Positions 25,735 to 35,456 of a DNA stretch of 49,158 nt are shown here, one piece after another. The notes below the pieces were generated by a model, which did not search any database, was not told the DNA's origin, and was given only the letters and a program-made list of their open reading frames with translations. This stretch comes from a bacterium (lineage in GTDB: Bacteria > Planctomycetota > UBA11346): positions 1-49,158 of the forward strand of contig JAIFND010000082.1 of NCBI GenBank assembly GCA_020047915.1, given 5' to 3'. The translations under genes and the position numbers were made by a program. The number at the start of each line of letters is the position of its first letter. Within the stretch, counting starts at the first letter, position 1.

Positions 25735-28017
25735 GCCGAACCGCTCGTTCGGCCGACGCCGGTCGGACTGTCCCGGCTCGATGTGTCCGGCCACCTCGTC
25801 AAGGAACTCGCCGACCCGCCGCCACACGATCTCGGCGCCGGGTCCGCGCAGGCAGACATGCCGGTCCGAGGCGATGCGGTCGAGGCGCACCTCGCCGCCC
25901 AGCAGCCGGGCCAGCTGGTCGATGCCGCGCGGATCGACCACGTCGTCGCGGTCAGCCTGGATCAGCAGCGTCGGGCAGCGCAGACGCGGCGGCGAACGCC
26001 GCAGCGCGGCGATCAGGCGCATGAGCTCCGCCAGGGCGTGGATCGGATTGGCCGCGTAGTTGGTGTCCGGCCAGGCCGGCGTGTTGCCGACCAGGGCCAG
26101 GCGCCAGGCGGCGGGCACCACCCCGTTCCAGCGATCGACCAGACGGGCGAGGTGGACGCGCGGATCGCGCAACCGCAGCGACGGGTTGAGCGCGACAGCG
26201 GCGACCACGCCCTCGCCCATCGCGCCGGCCGCCTGCAGCGCCAGCAGGCCGCCGGTCGAGAAACCGACCACCGCCACATGCCGCGAGATGCAGCGGGCCA
26301 CGGCGATTCCCTGCTCGACGCTACGCTGCCAGTCCTGGCGTCCGGTCGTGGCCAGGTTCTGCGGTGCGCTGCCATGTCCGGCCAGCCGGACCAGGACGAC
26401 GCTGTGACCCCGGCTGCGCAGGTGGTCGGCCAACTCGGCCACTTCCCCCGGACTGGCGAGGTAGCCGTGCACCAGCACCACCGCCAGTCGTGCGTTGGCG
26501 CTGACCAGCAGGCGAGGCATGCACACATCGACCGACAGCGCCGGAGGATAACGCCGGCGCTCGGCCAAGGCCTGACCGCCCATCTCGCGCAGCAGCATCC
26601 TGACGCTGCGCCGGGCGAGGACGCGCGTCGGCTGGTTCACCAACTGGGCGAGGAGCCGGATGGCCGGGCGCACCGGCTCGACCTCGTTGGCGATGACCGC
26701 CACGGTGTTGCGCAGGCGGATGCCGTGAAAACCGGGGTCGCTGGCCAGGGCGACGCGGTTGATGCGGTAGGTGTCGCCATCGACGGTCAGCATGCCCTCT
26801 TCGACCGCCAGGGCGACGATGCCGGCAAGCGGGGGGTAGGGCGTCCCGGCGAGGATCGCCGACAGACCGGCCCCAAGACTGCCGTGGGTGCGGATCTCAC
26901 CGCAATTCTGCAGTTGGCGGGCAGTGAGCCACAACGCACGGTGCAGGTCCGCCACGGGAATGGTGTCGCGACGGAGATGCCGCAGGGCGGCGCAGAACAA
27001 ATGATCGATGGTCACCTCGATGCCACGATAGACCTCGTGCATCATGCGTCGGGTCAGCCGGTGCTTGAGACCGGATAGGGACGCGGCGACGCGCTTGAGC
27101 TCGGCGCCGAAATCCGGGCCGCTCGCTCCGGGCAGGATGAGGTCGGTATAGCGCGCGATGCTGATCGGCCGGCCGACATGCACCGACATGTCAGTGCGGT
27201 TGAGCAGCAGACTGCCCTCGACGGTCAGCTCCTCCCGCACCACCTCGGGCAGGCTGCCGACCAGCCGGCCGGCGAGTCGCGAAAGCAGGTTCGGCTCCGG
27301 CCGCAGCGGCCAATAGGTGATCGAGAGCGGGACGATGCGCAGTGGGACGCGCGAAACCGCCAGCGGCCCTTCGAGGTGGTAGCGCCCCTCCCAGGCGTGC
27401 TGCAAGTCGGTGCGCCCCTCGCGCACGGCGCGCAGGTACATGGCGCGGTAGGCCAGGGCCTTCAGCGCCATCACCGCCGCGCCGGTGTGCGGCGGCCCGT
27501 GGCGGTCGGGCACGGACAGTTCGTAGCGCCCGTCCTTCCACAGCCGCTTGTCCTTCACCATCGAGCCTTCCGGATAGATCATCCAGTCGTGGCGGCCGGT
27601 CATCAGGTCCTCGACCATGCGATGGCGGATGCCGGGGTCGCGCGTCGGCCGTGCGCCCATGATCAGCAGATAGCGACCGAACAGGCCGCTGAACAGCCCA
27701 TGCCAGGCCAGCGAACGCACCATGCGTCCGGAGTGCAGCCAGATCAGGTAGGGGAGGATGAAGGTTTCGAAGCGGGTGAAGTGGTTGGCGACGAACAGCA
27801 CCGGCCCCTCGCCAAGTTGATCGATGCCATCGAGCTTCAGCCGCGCACCGATGATGCGTTCGAGCAGGCGCATGAACCAGCCGGTGGTCCGCCGCACGCC
27901 GCGCGTGAAGCGGGTGGTCGGCGGGTCGTTGCCCAGACGCGGGCGCAGCCCAGAGCTGCCCAGACCCGGACCTTCCTGGGCCTGGCCCGGATCGGTGATG
28001 ATGCGGCTGTTGAGCAT
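25732..28017 (-). CDS. Fusion of a PlsC-type acyltransferase and an alpha/beta hydrolase
   Basis: 761 residues from the ATG at 28017, which follows TGGAGGCGG. The N-terminal half (about 55-420) resembles 1-acyl-glycerol-3-phosphate acyltransferases: LFVANHFTRFETF supplies the catalytic His but ends in Glu where the HX4D motif has Asp, and MIYPEGSMVKDKR matches motif III. The middle is helical. The C-terminal part (about 530-745) is an alpha/beta hydrolase: VVLVHGYLASPGE, nucleophile Ser in VVGFSTGGLLALQ, Asp in IQADRDDVVDPRG, His in SDRHVCLRG. It is last in the fatty-acid operon, so lipid or acyl-ester remodelling is likely. The exact reactions are unknown. Confidence 0.8.
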   Translation of the reverse strand: MLNSRIITDPGQAQEGPGLGSSGLRPRLGNDPPTTRFTRGVRRTTGWFMRLLERIIGARLKLDGIDQLGEGPVLFVANHFTRFETFILPYLIWLHSGRMVRSLAWHGLFSGLFGRYLLIMGARPTRDPGIRHRMVEDLMTGRHDWMIYPEGSMVKDKRLWKDGRYELSVPDRHGPPHTGAAVMALKALAYRAMYLRAVREGRTDLQHAWEGRYHLEGPLAVSRVPLRIVPLSITYWPLRPEPNLLSRLAGRLVGSLPEVVREELTVEGSLLLNRTDMSVHVGRPISIARYTDLILPGASGPDFGAELKRVAASLSGLKHRLTRRMMHEVYRGIEVTIDHLFCAALRHLRRDTIPVADLHRALWLTARQLQNCGEIRTHGSLGAGLSAILAGTPYPPLAGIVALAVEEGMLTVDGDTYRINRVALASDPGFHGIRLRNTVAVIANEVEPVRPAIRLLAQLVNQPTRVLARRSVRMLLREMGGQALAERRRYPPALSVDVCMPRLLVSANARLAVVLVHGYLASPGEVAELADHLRSRGHSVVLVRLAGHGSAPQNLATTGRQDWQRSVEQGIAVARCISRHVAVVGFSTGGLLALQAAGAMGEGVVAAVALNPSLRLRDPRVHLARLVDRWNGVVPAAWRLALVGNTPAWPDTNYAANPIHALAELMRLIAALRRSPPRLRCPTLLIQADRDDVVDPRGIDQLARLLGGEVRLDRIASDRHVCLRGPGAEIVWRRVGEFLDEVAGHIEPGQSDRRRPNERFG

Positions 28018-28040
28018 GACCGCCTCCACCAGGGGAACGG

Positions 28041-28092
28041 CCCGTCGTTGCCGGCCTCGCCCGCGGGAACACCCCGCACCGGCAACGACGGG
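28041..28092. terminator. Long perfect hairpin between acyl-CoA dehydrogenase and acyltransferase genes
   Basis: CCCGTCGTTGCCGG at 28041-28054 pairs perfectly over 14 bases with CCGGCAACGACGGG at 28079-28092. The 24-base loop contains CCCGCGGG. It lies after the dehydrogenase stop and before the ribosome-binding site of the last operon gene. There is no T-tract, so it could be a partial terminator, an attenuator or a 3'-end stabiliser. Confidence 0.6.
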
Positions 28093-28100
28093 ACCAGGGT

Positions 28101-29984
28101 TCAGGACTGCTTGCCGATCCACTCCACGCCCTCTTCAAGCCAGCGCATGTCGCCGGCGAGGACGGACTTGCCGACCTGGTTGGTCACCGGGTCGTGGTTG
28201 GCGGCCAGCTCGCGGTAGGTCGATTCGATGCGCCGGATCGCTTCGCGGCAGAAGTGGTCGGCGAGGCGCTCGGCGGCGTCGGTGCCGAGATGGCGCGCAT
28301 AGCTGCAGGTCGCGGCCATGGCGAAGAGGTCGGTGCCGATGTCCATCAGGCGGCCGAGGATCAGCTGCCGGCGTTCCAGCTTATCGCGGTACATGCCCAT
28401 GTGATGGAACATGCTGCGCGCCATGCGGTGCGCCCCGCTCTCGATGTACTGGTAGTGGCCGGCCAGTCCGCCCATCTCGTTGTGGTGGTGCCACAGCCCG
28501 GCGTTGAACCACTGGCTGGCGTACCAGGCGCTGTAGTGCGCCGCCAGCTTGGCGCCGGCCCGCATCTTGACCCCGGTCGGGACGCCGGGCCGGATCACAT
28601 CGGCTGCTAGGCGCAGATGCGGGTCCATCGCTTCGCGGGCGAGGTAGAGACGCATGATCTCGGAGGTGCCCTCGATGATCATGTTGATGCGGCAGTCGCG
28701 CATCATGCGTTCGACCGGGTAAGGCTCTTCGCCACGCGCCTTCAGCGAGACGGCCTTCTCGTAGCCGCGCCCGCCGCGCATCTGCATGGTCATGTCGACG
28801 ATCTTCCACGCCGTCTCGCTGGTGAACAGCTTGGCCATCGCCGCTTCCAGGCGCAGGTCGCGGCCCTGGTCGGCCCAGTGCGAGGTCAGCCAGGTGACCG
28901 CCTCCATCGCCAGGGTGTGGCTGGCGATCCATGCCAGCTTGTGGCGGCCGAACTCATGCGCGCCGATCGGCAAACCCCACTGCGTGCGCTCGGCACCCCA
29001 GCGCCGGCAGAAGCTCAGGCACTGCTTGGCCATGCCGGTGGTGGCGGCGGGCAGGGTCAGGCGGCCGGTGTTGAGCGTGGTCAGGGCCAGCTTCAGGCCC
29101 TTGCCCTCGCCCCACAGCACGTTCTCGACCGGCACGCGCACGTCGTTGAAGCGGATCAGGCCGTTCTGGATGGCGCGGATGCCCATGAAGTCGCAGCGGT
29201 GCGCCACTTCGATGCCGGGCATGCCCTTTTCGACCACCAGGGCGGTGATCTGCGGCTTCTCGATGCCGTTCACCACCTTGGGTGGGGTGCGCGCCATCAC
29301 CACCATGATGTCGGCGATGGGTCCGTTGGTGCACCACAGCTTCTCACCCGAGAGGATGAAGTGCTTGCCGTCCTCGGACAGGCGGGCCTGGGTGGTCATC
29401 TTCGACGGATCGCTGCCCACGTCCGGCTCGGTCAGGGCGAAGGCGCTGATCGCACCCTTCCGGAACTGCGGGAACCACTTCTGCTTCTGCTCGTCAGTAC
29501 CGAACAGCTTGAGCGGGTTGGGCACACCGATCGACTGGTGCGCGCTGACCAGGACGGCGGTGGAGCCGCACCACGAGGCGATGCGCATCATCACGCGGTT
29601 GTAGTTGACCTGGGAGAAGCCGAGGCCGCCGTAGACCTTCGGCACTTTCATGGCGAAGATGCCCATCTCGGCCAGGCCGCGCACCACCGCCTCGGGGATG
29701 GTGCGGCTGGCATCGACCTCTTCGGGATCGAGGTTGGCCTTGAGGAAGGCGCCGACCCGTTCGCACAGGTCGTCGCCGATGGCGCGGTCCTCGTCGGACT
29801 GGCTGGGGAACTCGCTCAGCAGGTCATGGGCGAAGCGGCCCATGAAGAGCTGGGCGGCGAGCCCTTCGTTGCCGGTTCGGTCGCGGGCGCCTTCCGCGAT
29901 CTCGAGCGCCGCTCGCTTGTCGGCGCTCATCTTGGAGGTGTCGATGATCTGGTCGGGATCGGCGGTCGGGGTGGGGGACGACAT
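28101..29984 (-). CDS. Acyl-CoA dehydrogenase, long form
   Basis: 627 residues from the ATG at 29984, preceded by AAGGAG. First oxidation step of beta-oxidation, FAD-dependent. The core (about 90-470) has AFALTEPDVGSDPSK, LSGEKLWCTNGPIAD, MRGGRGYEK, and the catalytic Glu in INMIIEGTSEIMRLYLA. About 150 further residues form a C-terminal helical extension, as in VLCAD/ACAD9-type enzymes. It belongs to a minus-strand operon with thiolase, a FadJ-like protein and acyl-CoA synthetase. Chain-length preference cannot be read from the sequence. Confidence 0.9.
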   Translation of the reverse strand: MSSPTPTADPDQIIDTSKMSADKRAALEIAEGARDRTGNEGLAAQLFMGRFAHDLLSEFPSQSDEDRAIGDDLCERVGAFLKANLDPEEVDASRTIPEAVVRGLAEMGIFAMKVPKVYGGLGFSQVNYNRVMMRIASWCGSTAVLVSAHQSIGVPNPLKLFGTDEQKQKWFPQFRKGAISAFALTEPDVGSDPSKMTTQARLSEDGKHFILSGEKLWCTNGPIADIMVVMARTPPKVVNGIEKPQITALVVEKGMPGIEVAHRCDFMGIRAIQNGLIRFNDVRVPVENVLWGEGKGLKLALTTLNTGRLTLPAATTGMAKQCLSFCRRWGAERTQWGLPIGAHEFGRHKLAWIASHTLAMEAVTWLTSHWADQGRDLRLEAAMAKLFTSETAWKIVDMTMQMRGGRGYEKAVSLKARGEEPYPVERMMRDCRINMIIEGTSEIMRLYLAREAMDPHLRLAADVIRPGVPTGVKMRAGAKLAAHYSAWYASQWFNAGLWHHHNEMGGLAGHYQYIESGAHRMARSMFHHMGMYRDKLERRQLILGRLMDIGTDLFAMAATCSYARHLGTDAAERLADHFCREAIRRIESTYRELAANHDPVTNQVGKSVLAGDMRWLEEGVEWIGKQS

Positions 29985-30004
29985 GGCCGGCTCCTTTCTA
30001 TGGG

Positions 30005-30114
30005 GAAATGGTGAATGCTGGAATGCTGGAATGCTGGAATGTTCGAGACCTTTCATCCAGGATCCGTGAACGACCCTGTCTTGCCATTCCAGCATTCCAG
30101 CATTTGGCATTTCG
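30005..30114. repeat. Octamer-arm palindrome, family D
   Basis: Between the FadJ-like and dehydrogenase genes, which run the same way. Left arm: GAATGCTG three times from 30013, then GAATG. Right arm (30085-30112): CATTCCAG, CATTCCAG, CATTTGG, CATTTC. The arms pair as octamers around a loop of about 43 bases. The sequence differs from families B and C but the build is the same, with period 8 instead of 7. Confidence 0.8.
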
Positions 30115-30115
30115 G

Positions 30116-32251
30116 TTATGCGGCGTGTACCGCGGGATGGTCGCCGTGCGGCATAGGCACGGATTCGGGGTGGATTGGCAGGGGTGTCGCTGTCTTGGCG
30201 TGGCGGATCAGCAGGTCGCAAGGCAGAAAGCGCTCGCCGTGCGCGGCCGCCAGCTGGCGCAGGCGCTCGACCGTGGGACGCACGCCGCGCTGGTTCAATT
30301 CGTGGATCGGGCCGCCGCGCGCGGGCGGGAAGCCGGTGCCCATGAGCATCGCGAGGTCAAGCAGTTCGCCGCTGGCGACCACCTGCTCGTCGAGGCAGCG
30401 CGCCGCCTCGTTGGCCAGGGCCAGCACGCAGCGGTCGATGATCTCGGCGTCGCCCGGTTCGCGCAGGGTCGGCGGCAGCAGCTCTGCGATCTGCGGGTTG
30501 ACCCGGCCATCCTTGGCCTTGCCGAGATAGAAGCCCTTGCCGCCCTTGGCGCCGGTGAGGTGCAGCTCCTCATAGACGCGACGCAGGATCTCAGGCGCGG
30601 CGCCGCGGTCGGGATAGGCGGTGGCGAGGATCTTCGCCACCTTGTAGCCGACATCGAGGCCGATCGCATCGCACAGTTCGAAGGGGCCCATCGGCATGCC
30701 GAAGCCGCGCAGCAGACGGTCGATGCGCGCGATGCCGGCGCCATCCTCCAGGCAGCGGGCGGCCTCGGCGAGATAGGGCAGCAGGCAGCGGTTGACCAGG
30801 AAGCCGGGGCAGTCCTGTACCACGATGGCGGTCTTGCCCATGCGCCGGGCCAGGGCTGCGACCCGCTCGACGGCGGCCGGGTCGGAGGCGGCGTGGGCCA
30901 CCACCTCGACCAGCGGCATGCGGTTGACCGGATTGAAGAAGTGCATGCCGACCAGGCGTTGCGGCCGGCGCAGCGCCACCGCCATGTCGGTCAGGGTCAG
31001 CGACGAGGTGTTGCTCGCCAGCACGGTGTCATCGCGCACATGCGCTTCGCACTCGGCCAGGACCTTGCGCTTCACCTCGATGTTCTCGACCACCGCCTCG
31101 ATCACCACATCGGCGTCGTGGAAGCCGTCCCAGCCCAGCGTGCCGCTGACCCGGTGCGCGACCACGTTCGCGGCGCCCGGCGTGCGCTTGCGCATCTTCT
31201 GCACCTGGCGTTCGTAGTCGGCCACCGTGGCGTGGGCCTTGGCGATGGCGTCGAGGGTGAGATCGCGCACGCGCACCGGCAGACCAGCTGCGGCGGCGGC
31301 CCAGGCGATGCCGCCGCCCATGACTCCAGCGCCGAGCACGCCGACTTGGCGCAGCGGCGCGCTCTCACCGCCCCCCTTCTTGGCCGCCTCGCTGGCGAAG
31401 AAGGCATCGATCAGGTGGAGCACCTGCGGCGACGTCGCCAGATCGGCCAGGGCCAGCCCTTCGGCGGCGTAGTCCTCGCTCCAGGCGGTCGCGCCGATCA
31501 CCTGCGCAGCGCGCACCGGGGCCGGCATCAGGCCGCCAGTCTTGGCCTTGGCCTTCCGCGCCGCCACAGCGGCGAGCAAGCGCGGGGCGAAGGGCGCGAT
31601 GTACCACCACCACGGCCGGCGCGAAACGCGCACCGGTGGTTTAGCCGCCAGGGCGCGGGCAGCATCCATCAGGAAGGGTGCCCCGGCCACGCGATCGACC
31701 AGGCCCGCCTTCAGCGCCTTGCGCGCATCCAGCCGCTTTCCGGCGACAATCAGCTCCAAGGCCGGCAGGAAGCCGATCAGACGCGGCAGGCGCTGCGTGC
31801 CACCCCAACCCGGCAGGATGCCGAGCTGCACCTCGGGCAGGCCGAGCACGGTCTTCTCGCTGTCACTGGCGACTCGGGCATCGCAGGCCAGGGCAAGCTC
31901 CAGGCCGCCACCCAGGCAGGCGCCGTCGATCGCCGCCACCGTGGTCTGCGGCAGGCTGGCGATGCGCGCGAAGAGGCCCTGCCCGGTGTTCGCCATCGCC
32001 AGCACATCGGGATGCGCCTCGGGCCGACCGGCGGCGGCGCGCAGCAGCTTGATGTCGGCCCCGGCAATGAAGCAGCCCGGCTTGGCCGAGCGGAAGATCA
32101 CCGCTGTGATCTCGGGCTTCGACAGCAGGACATCGCACAGCGCATCGAGGTCGTGGATGAGGTGCTGATTGAGCACATTCATGCGCTCGCCGTGGACATG
32201 GATATCGACCGTGGCGATGCCATCGGCGTAGGTGACGGCGAGGGTGCTCAT
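30116..32251 (-). CDS. Multifunctional enoyl-CoA hydratase / 3-hydroxyacyl-CoA dehydrogenase (FadJ/FadB-like)
   Basis: 711 residues from the ATG at 32251 (GGAGG upstream), overlapping the thiolase stop by four bases. Hydratase part (about 1-190): oxyanion loop FIAGADIKLL and both catalytic Glu regions, GACLGGGLELALACD and LGLPEVQLGILPGWGG. Dehydrogenase part (about 300-700): NAD loop GVLGAGVMGGGIAWAAAAAG, SNTSSLTLTD, and catalytic His in GMHFFNPVNRMPLVEVV. It performs beta-oxidation steps 2 and 3 and forms a complex with the neighbouring thiolase. A family D palindrome separates it from the dehydrogenase gene. Confidence 0.94.
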   Translation of the reverse strand: MSTLAVTYADGIATVDIHVHGERMNVLNQHLIHDLDALCDVLLSKPEITAVIFRSAKPGCFIAGADIKLLRAAAGRPEAHPDVLAMANTGQGLFARIASLPQTTVAAIDGACLGGGLELALACDARVASDSEKTVLGLPEVQLGILPGWGGTQRLPRLIGFLPALELIVAGKRLDARKALKAGLVDRVAGAPFLMDAARALAAKPPVRVSRRPWWWYIAPFAPRLLAAVAARKAKAKTGGLMPAPVRAAQVIGATAWSEDYAAEGLALADLATSPQVLHLIDAFFASEAAKKGGGESAPLRQVGVLGAGVMGGGIAWAAAAAGLPVRVRDLTLDAIAKAHATVADYERQVQKMRKRTPGAANVVAHRVSGTLGWDGFHDADVVIEAVVENIEVKRKVLAECEAHVRDDTVLASNTSSLTLTDMAVALRRPQRLVGMHFFNPVNRMPLVEVVAHAASDPAAVERVAALARRMGKTAIVVQDCPGFLVNRCLLPYLAEAARCLEDGAGIARIDRLLRGFGMPMGPFELCDAIGLDVGYKVAKILATAYPDRGAAPEILRRVYEELHLTGAKGGKGFYLGKAKDGRVNPQIAELLPPTLREPGDAEIIDRCVLALANEAARCLDEQVVASGELLDLAMLMGTGFPPARGGPIHELNQRGVRPTVERLRQLAAAHGERFLPCDLLIRHAKTATPLPIHPESVPMPHGDHPAVHAA

Positions 32252-33525
32252 GGCGCCTCCAGGGCGAGGGCGGCCCCTTGGCCTCCCCCGATGCACAGGG
32301 TGGCGAGTCCGCGCCGCAGTCCGCGCCGGCGCAGCTCATGCAGGATGGTGATAACCAGGCGCAGGCCGGTGGCCCCGACCGGATGGCCGAGGGCGATGGC
32401 GCCGCCGTTCACATTGACGCGTGCCGGATCGATCTCGCCGAGCGCATGGTCCAGACCGAAGCGTTTGGCGTAGTCGGGCGAGGCGAAGCCGCGCAGGCAG
32501 GCGATGGCCTGCGCGGCGAAGGCTTCGTTCAGTTCGACCAGATCGAAGTCGGCCAGGCGCAGGCCGGCGCGTTGTTCGAGCTTGGCCACCGCGTGCACCG
32601 GACCCAGGCCCATGCGCCGGCCATCGAGGGCGGCGTAGGCATGCGCGGTGAGATAGCCGGTGATCGGCAGGTTGAACTCGCGTGCCAGATCCTCGTCGCA
32701 CACCAGCACGGCGGCGGCCCCGTCGGTCAGCGGGCAGGCGTTGCCCACCGTCACGGTGCCGGCAGCGCGGTCGAAGTAGGGCTTCAGCTTGGCCAGCGCC
32801 GCCAGGTCCTGACCGTCACGCGGCCCGTCGTCGTCCTCCATCATGCCGGCCCCCTTGGGCAGCGGGATGGGCACGATCTCCTCGGCCAAACGCGCCCGCG
32901 CCGCCACCGCGCGCTGGTGGCTGACCAGGGCGAAGGCGTCCTGCTCGGCGCGCGACACCGCGAACTCGCGCGCCAGGATCTCGGCAGTCTGGCCCATGTT
33001 CAGGCCACACACCGGATCGGTAAGGCCGGATTGCACCCCGATGATCGGATTGAGATGGCGCGGGCGCAGGCCGAACCACGGCGCCAGACGGCCCCACGCC
33101 GACTTGGCGCGCGCGACCTGGGCGTAGAGGGCGGTCATCTCGCGGTTGACGATCAGCGGGATGTTGCTCATCGACTCGGTGCCGACGCAGACCAGGGCAC
33201 GCGCCTCGCCGGCGCGGATCTTCATCGCCGCGGTGGTCACCGCCTCCATGCCCGAGGCGCAGTTGCGGTGCACGGTGCTGGCGATGAGGTCGTCGGGCAG
33301 ACCGGCCTTCAGCGCGATGACGCGCGCGACGTTGGCGGCATCGATCGGCTGGGCGACGTTGCCGGCAACGAGTTCGTCGATGCGCGCCACGGGCAGGCGC
33401 AGCCGCGCGAGCAGCTCCTTCACTGCGAAGGCGCCGAGGTCGTCGGCCTGCCAGCCGGCCAGCTTGCCGCCGGCCTTGGCGAAGGGCGTGCGGACGCCGC
33501 CCACGATGGCGATTCTGGTGCTCAT
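32248..33525 (-). CDS. Acetyl-CoA acyltransferase (3-ketoacyl-CoA thiolase)
   Basis: 425 residues. Thiolytic last step of beta-oxidation. Nucleophile Cys89 in [14 protein letters not shown], then [16 protein letters not shown] with the catalytic His and [10 protein letters not shown] with the second Cys. Length and the insert around residues 125-160 ([14 protein letters not shown]) are like FadI-type thiolases. The start overlaps the acyl-CoA synthetase stop and the stop overlaps the FadJ-like start, so the three genes are tightly coupled. Confidence 0.94.
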   Translation of the reverse strand: MSTRIAIVGGVRTPFAKAGGKLAGWQADDLGAFAVKELLARLRLPVARIDELVAGNVAQPIDAANVARVIALKAGLPDDLIASTVHRNCASGMEAVTTAAMKIRAGEARALVCVGTESMSNIPLIVNREMTALYAQVARAKSAWGRLAPWFGLRPRHLNPIIGVQSGLTDPVCGLNMGQTAEILAREFAVSRAEQDAFALVSHQRAVAARARLAEEIVPIPLPKGAGMMEDDDGPRDGQDLAALAKLKPYFDRAAGTVTVGNACPLTDGAAAVLVCDEDLAREFNLPITGYLTAHAYAALDGRRMGLGPVHAVAKLEQRAGLRLADFDLVELNEAFAAQAIACLRGFASPDYAKRFGLDHALGEIDPARVNVNGGAIALGHPVGATGLRLVITILHELRRRGLRRGLATLCIGGGQGAALALEAP

Positions 33526-35279
33526 GACGCGCCTCCCCCGGCGTAGAGCCGGTCGATGAGGTCGCGGTAGCGTTCAGTGACGCTGCCACGGCGCAGTTTG
33601 AGGGTCGGAGTGAGTTCGACGCCGATGGCGGCGGGGTGCGCCACCACCGACCAGCGACGGACCTGCATCCAGGCATCGAGGCCACGGTTGGCCTCGGCGA
33701 CCTGCCGGGCGATCTCGGCCTCCAGCTCGGCGTCGGGCCGGCCACCGGGTGCGTGCTGCCGCACCGCATCCTCGCCGAGGAAGATCAGGGCGGTGACGAA
33801 GGGCCGGCCATCGGCGACCACGCAGGCGTGGTCCACCGCCGGGTTGCGCTCCAGCGCCTGCTCGATCGGCAGCATGCTGACGTACTTGCCGTTGCTGGTC
33901 TTGCACAGCTCCTTGATGCGGCCGGTGACGCGCAGGAAGCCGTCGGCATCAAAGCTGCCGAGATCGCCGGTGCGCAGCCAGCCATCGACCAGCACCGCGC
34001 GGCTGGCCGCAGGATCACGGTGGTAGCCGCGCATCACGCCGGGGCCGCGCACCAGGATCTCGCCCTCGACCAGACGCACCTCGACGCCGGGGAAGGGCTT
34101 GCCGACCGTGGCGCTGCGCCGCGCGGCGTCGCAGTTGACCGTCACCACCGGTCCGGCCTCGGTCAGGCCGTAGCCGACCGACACCGGCACACCGATGTTG
34201 CGCAGGAAGCGCTCGAAGCGCGATTCGAGAGCGGCGCCGCCAACGATGACATGGCGCAGGCAGCCGCCAAGGACGGCGCGCACACGCTGAAAAACCAGGC
34301 CATCGGACACGCGCAGGCCCATCGGCCGGCTGCCGGCATCGGGGTCCGAGCGCGAGGCCTCGCGCATCGCCCAACGACCCAAGGCCCGCTTGCCGACCCA
34401 CGCCGTATCGACCCCCTGGGCGATGCGATCGTAGAGCTTCTCGACCAGGCGTGGCACCATCGTCATGATCGTCGGTCGGGCCTCGCGCATCAGCACGCCG
34501 GCCTGGCGCACATCGTCGGCGAACCACACCGGGATGCCGGCCGCGAGATAGGCGTAGATGACCATGCGCTCGAAGACATGCGCCAGGGGCAGACAGGACA
34601 GGGCGCGATCGGTCGCCGGATCGAGGGGGAAGCAGGCCAGCGCCGCCTCGACCTGGGCCAGGAGGTTGCCGTGGGTCAGCTCGACCCCCTTGGGCATGCC
34701 GGTCGAGCCGCTGGTGAAGATGATCGTCGCCAGCCGGTCGGGCGCGTCGGCCTGCGCGAAACGGGCGTACAGCCCGGGGTCACGCTCGCACAGTTCGTCA
34801 CCACGCCGGCACAGTTCCTCCCACGGCAGCATGCCGCGCCGGGGATGGGTCGCCCCACGCACCACCACCTGGCCGAGCCGGGCGAGATGCTGGGCGGCGA
34901 AGGCCTCGCCCTCGTCGCCGAGTGCGACCAGCAGGCGGACGCGACTGTGCGCGATCTCGTAGGCGGCGTGCTCGGGCGCCAGATTGCTGAACATCGGCAC
35001 GCTGACCGCACCCAGGGTCTGGATGGCGAGGTCGGCGATCAGCCAGTGCGGCGACGAGGCCCCGCACAGAGCGACGGTGGTGCCGGTACGGACCCCTAAG
35101 GTATGGAATCCAAGGGCCGCACGCCGCACCTCGCGGGCCACCTCCTCGGTGGACAGCCAGCGCCAGTAGCCGGCCTCGCGCCAACCGAGGTGACGAGAGC
35201 GCGGGGTGCGCAGCAGACCCTGGCGCAGCAGATCGGGCAGGGCCAGGGGCGGCGGAAGGTTGGTAGCTGAAGATCGCAT
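33522..35279 (-). CDS. Long-chain acyl-CoA synthetase (AMP-forming)
   Basis: 585 residues from the ATG at 35279. Activates fatty acids to acyl-CoA with ATP. Adenylation motifs: IIFTSGSTGMPKGVELTHGN (A3), GYGLTEAGPVV (A5), GWLRTGDLGSFDADGFLRVT (A7/A8) and GRIKELCKTSNGKYVSMLPI with the catalytic Lys region. It is most like the FadD15/ACSL type with a large N-terminal domain. It is the first gene of the beta-oxidation operon and has an exact TATAAT box upstream. The sequence GGAGGGACAGGGT precedes the start. Confidence 0.92.
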   Translation of the reverse strand: MRSSATNLPPPLALPDLLRQGLLRTPRSRHLGWREAGYWRWLSTEEVAREVRRAALGFHTLGVRTGTTVALCGASSPHWLIADLAIQTLGAVSVPMFSNLAPEHAAYEIAHSRVRLLVALGDEGEAFAAQHLARLGQVVVRGATHPRRGMLPWEELCRRGDELCERDPGLYARFAQADAPDRLATIIFTSGSTGMPKGVELTHGNLLAQVEAALACFPLDPATDRALSCLPLAHVFERMVIYAYLAAGIPVWFADDVRQAGVLMREARPTIMTMVPRLVEKLYDRIAQGVDTAWVGKRALGRWAMREASRSDPDAGSRPMGLRVSDGLVFQRVRAVLGGCLRHVIVGGAALESRFERFLRNIGVPVSVGYGLTEAGPVVTVNCDAARRSATVGKPFPGVEVRLVEGEILVRGPGVMRGYHRDPAASRAVLVDGWLRTGDLGSFDADGFLRVTGRIKELCKTSNGKYVSMLPIEQALERNPAVDHACVVADGRPFVTALIFLGEDAVRQHAPGGRPDAELEAEIARQVAEANRGLDAWMQVRRWSVVAHPAAIGVELTPTLKLRRGSVTERYRDLIDRLYAGGGAS

Positions 35280-35298
35280 ACCCTGTCCCTCCACTTCT

Positions 35299-35304
35299 AT
35301 TATA
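35299..35304 (-). promoter_or_regulatory. Candidate -10 box of the fatty-acid operon
   Basis: TATAAT on the minus strand, 20 bases before the acyl-CoA synthetase ATG, in an otherwise GC-rich region. A convincing -35 hexamer is not evident at 17 bases. It would yield a short leader containing the GGAGGG ribosome-binding site. Confidence 0.5.
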
Positions 35305-35456
35305 CCATGTTGTGCGATACCCCTGCATGGCGAAGCAAGCACCGTTCGGCGCTGTCGAAGGTGAGGGGTCGCAAGCCTCGTCTGCAAACGATCTGGAATT
35401 TCCATTGTTTTCGCGTCACGCCGGACATATTGAATGAACGAGACCAGGACGGCCCG

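Noticed and set aside
30008-32473. 821-codon plus-strand open frame opposite the FadJ-like gene
   Set aside because: Antisense of a fully conserved enzyme; no start signal or recognisable domain.
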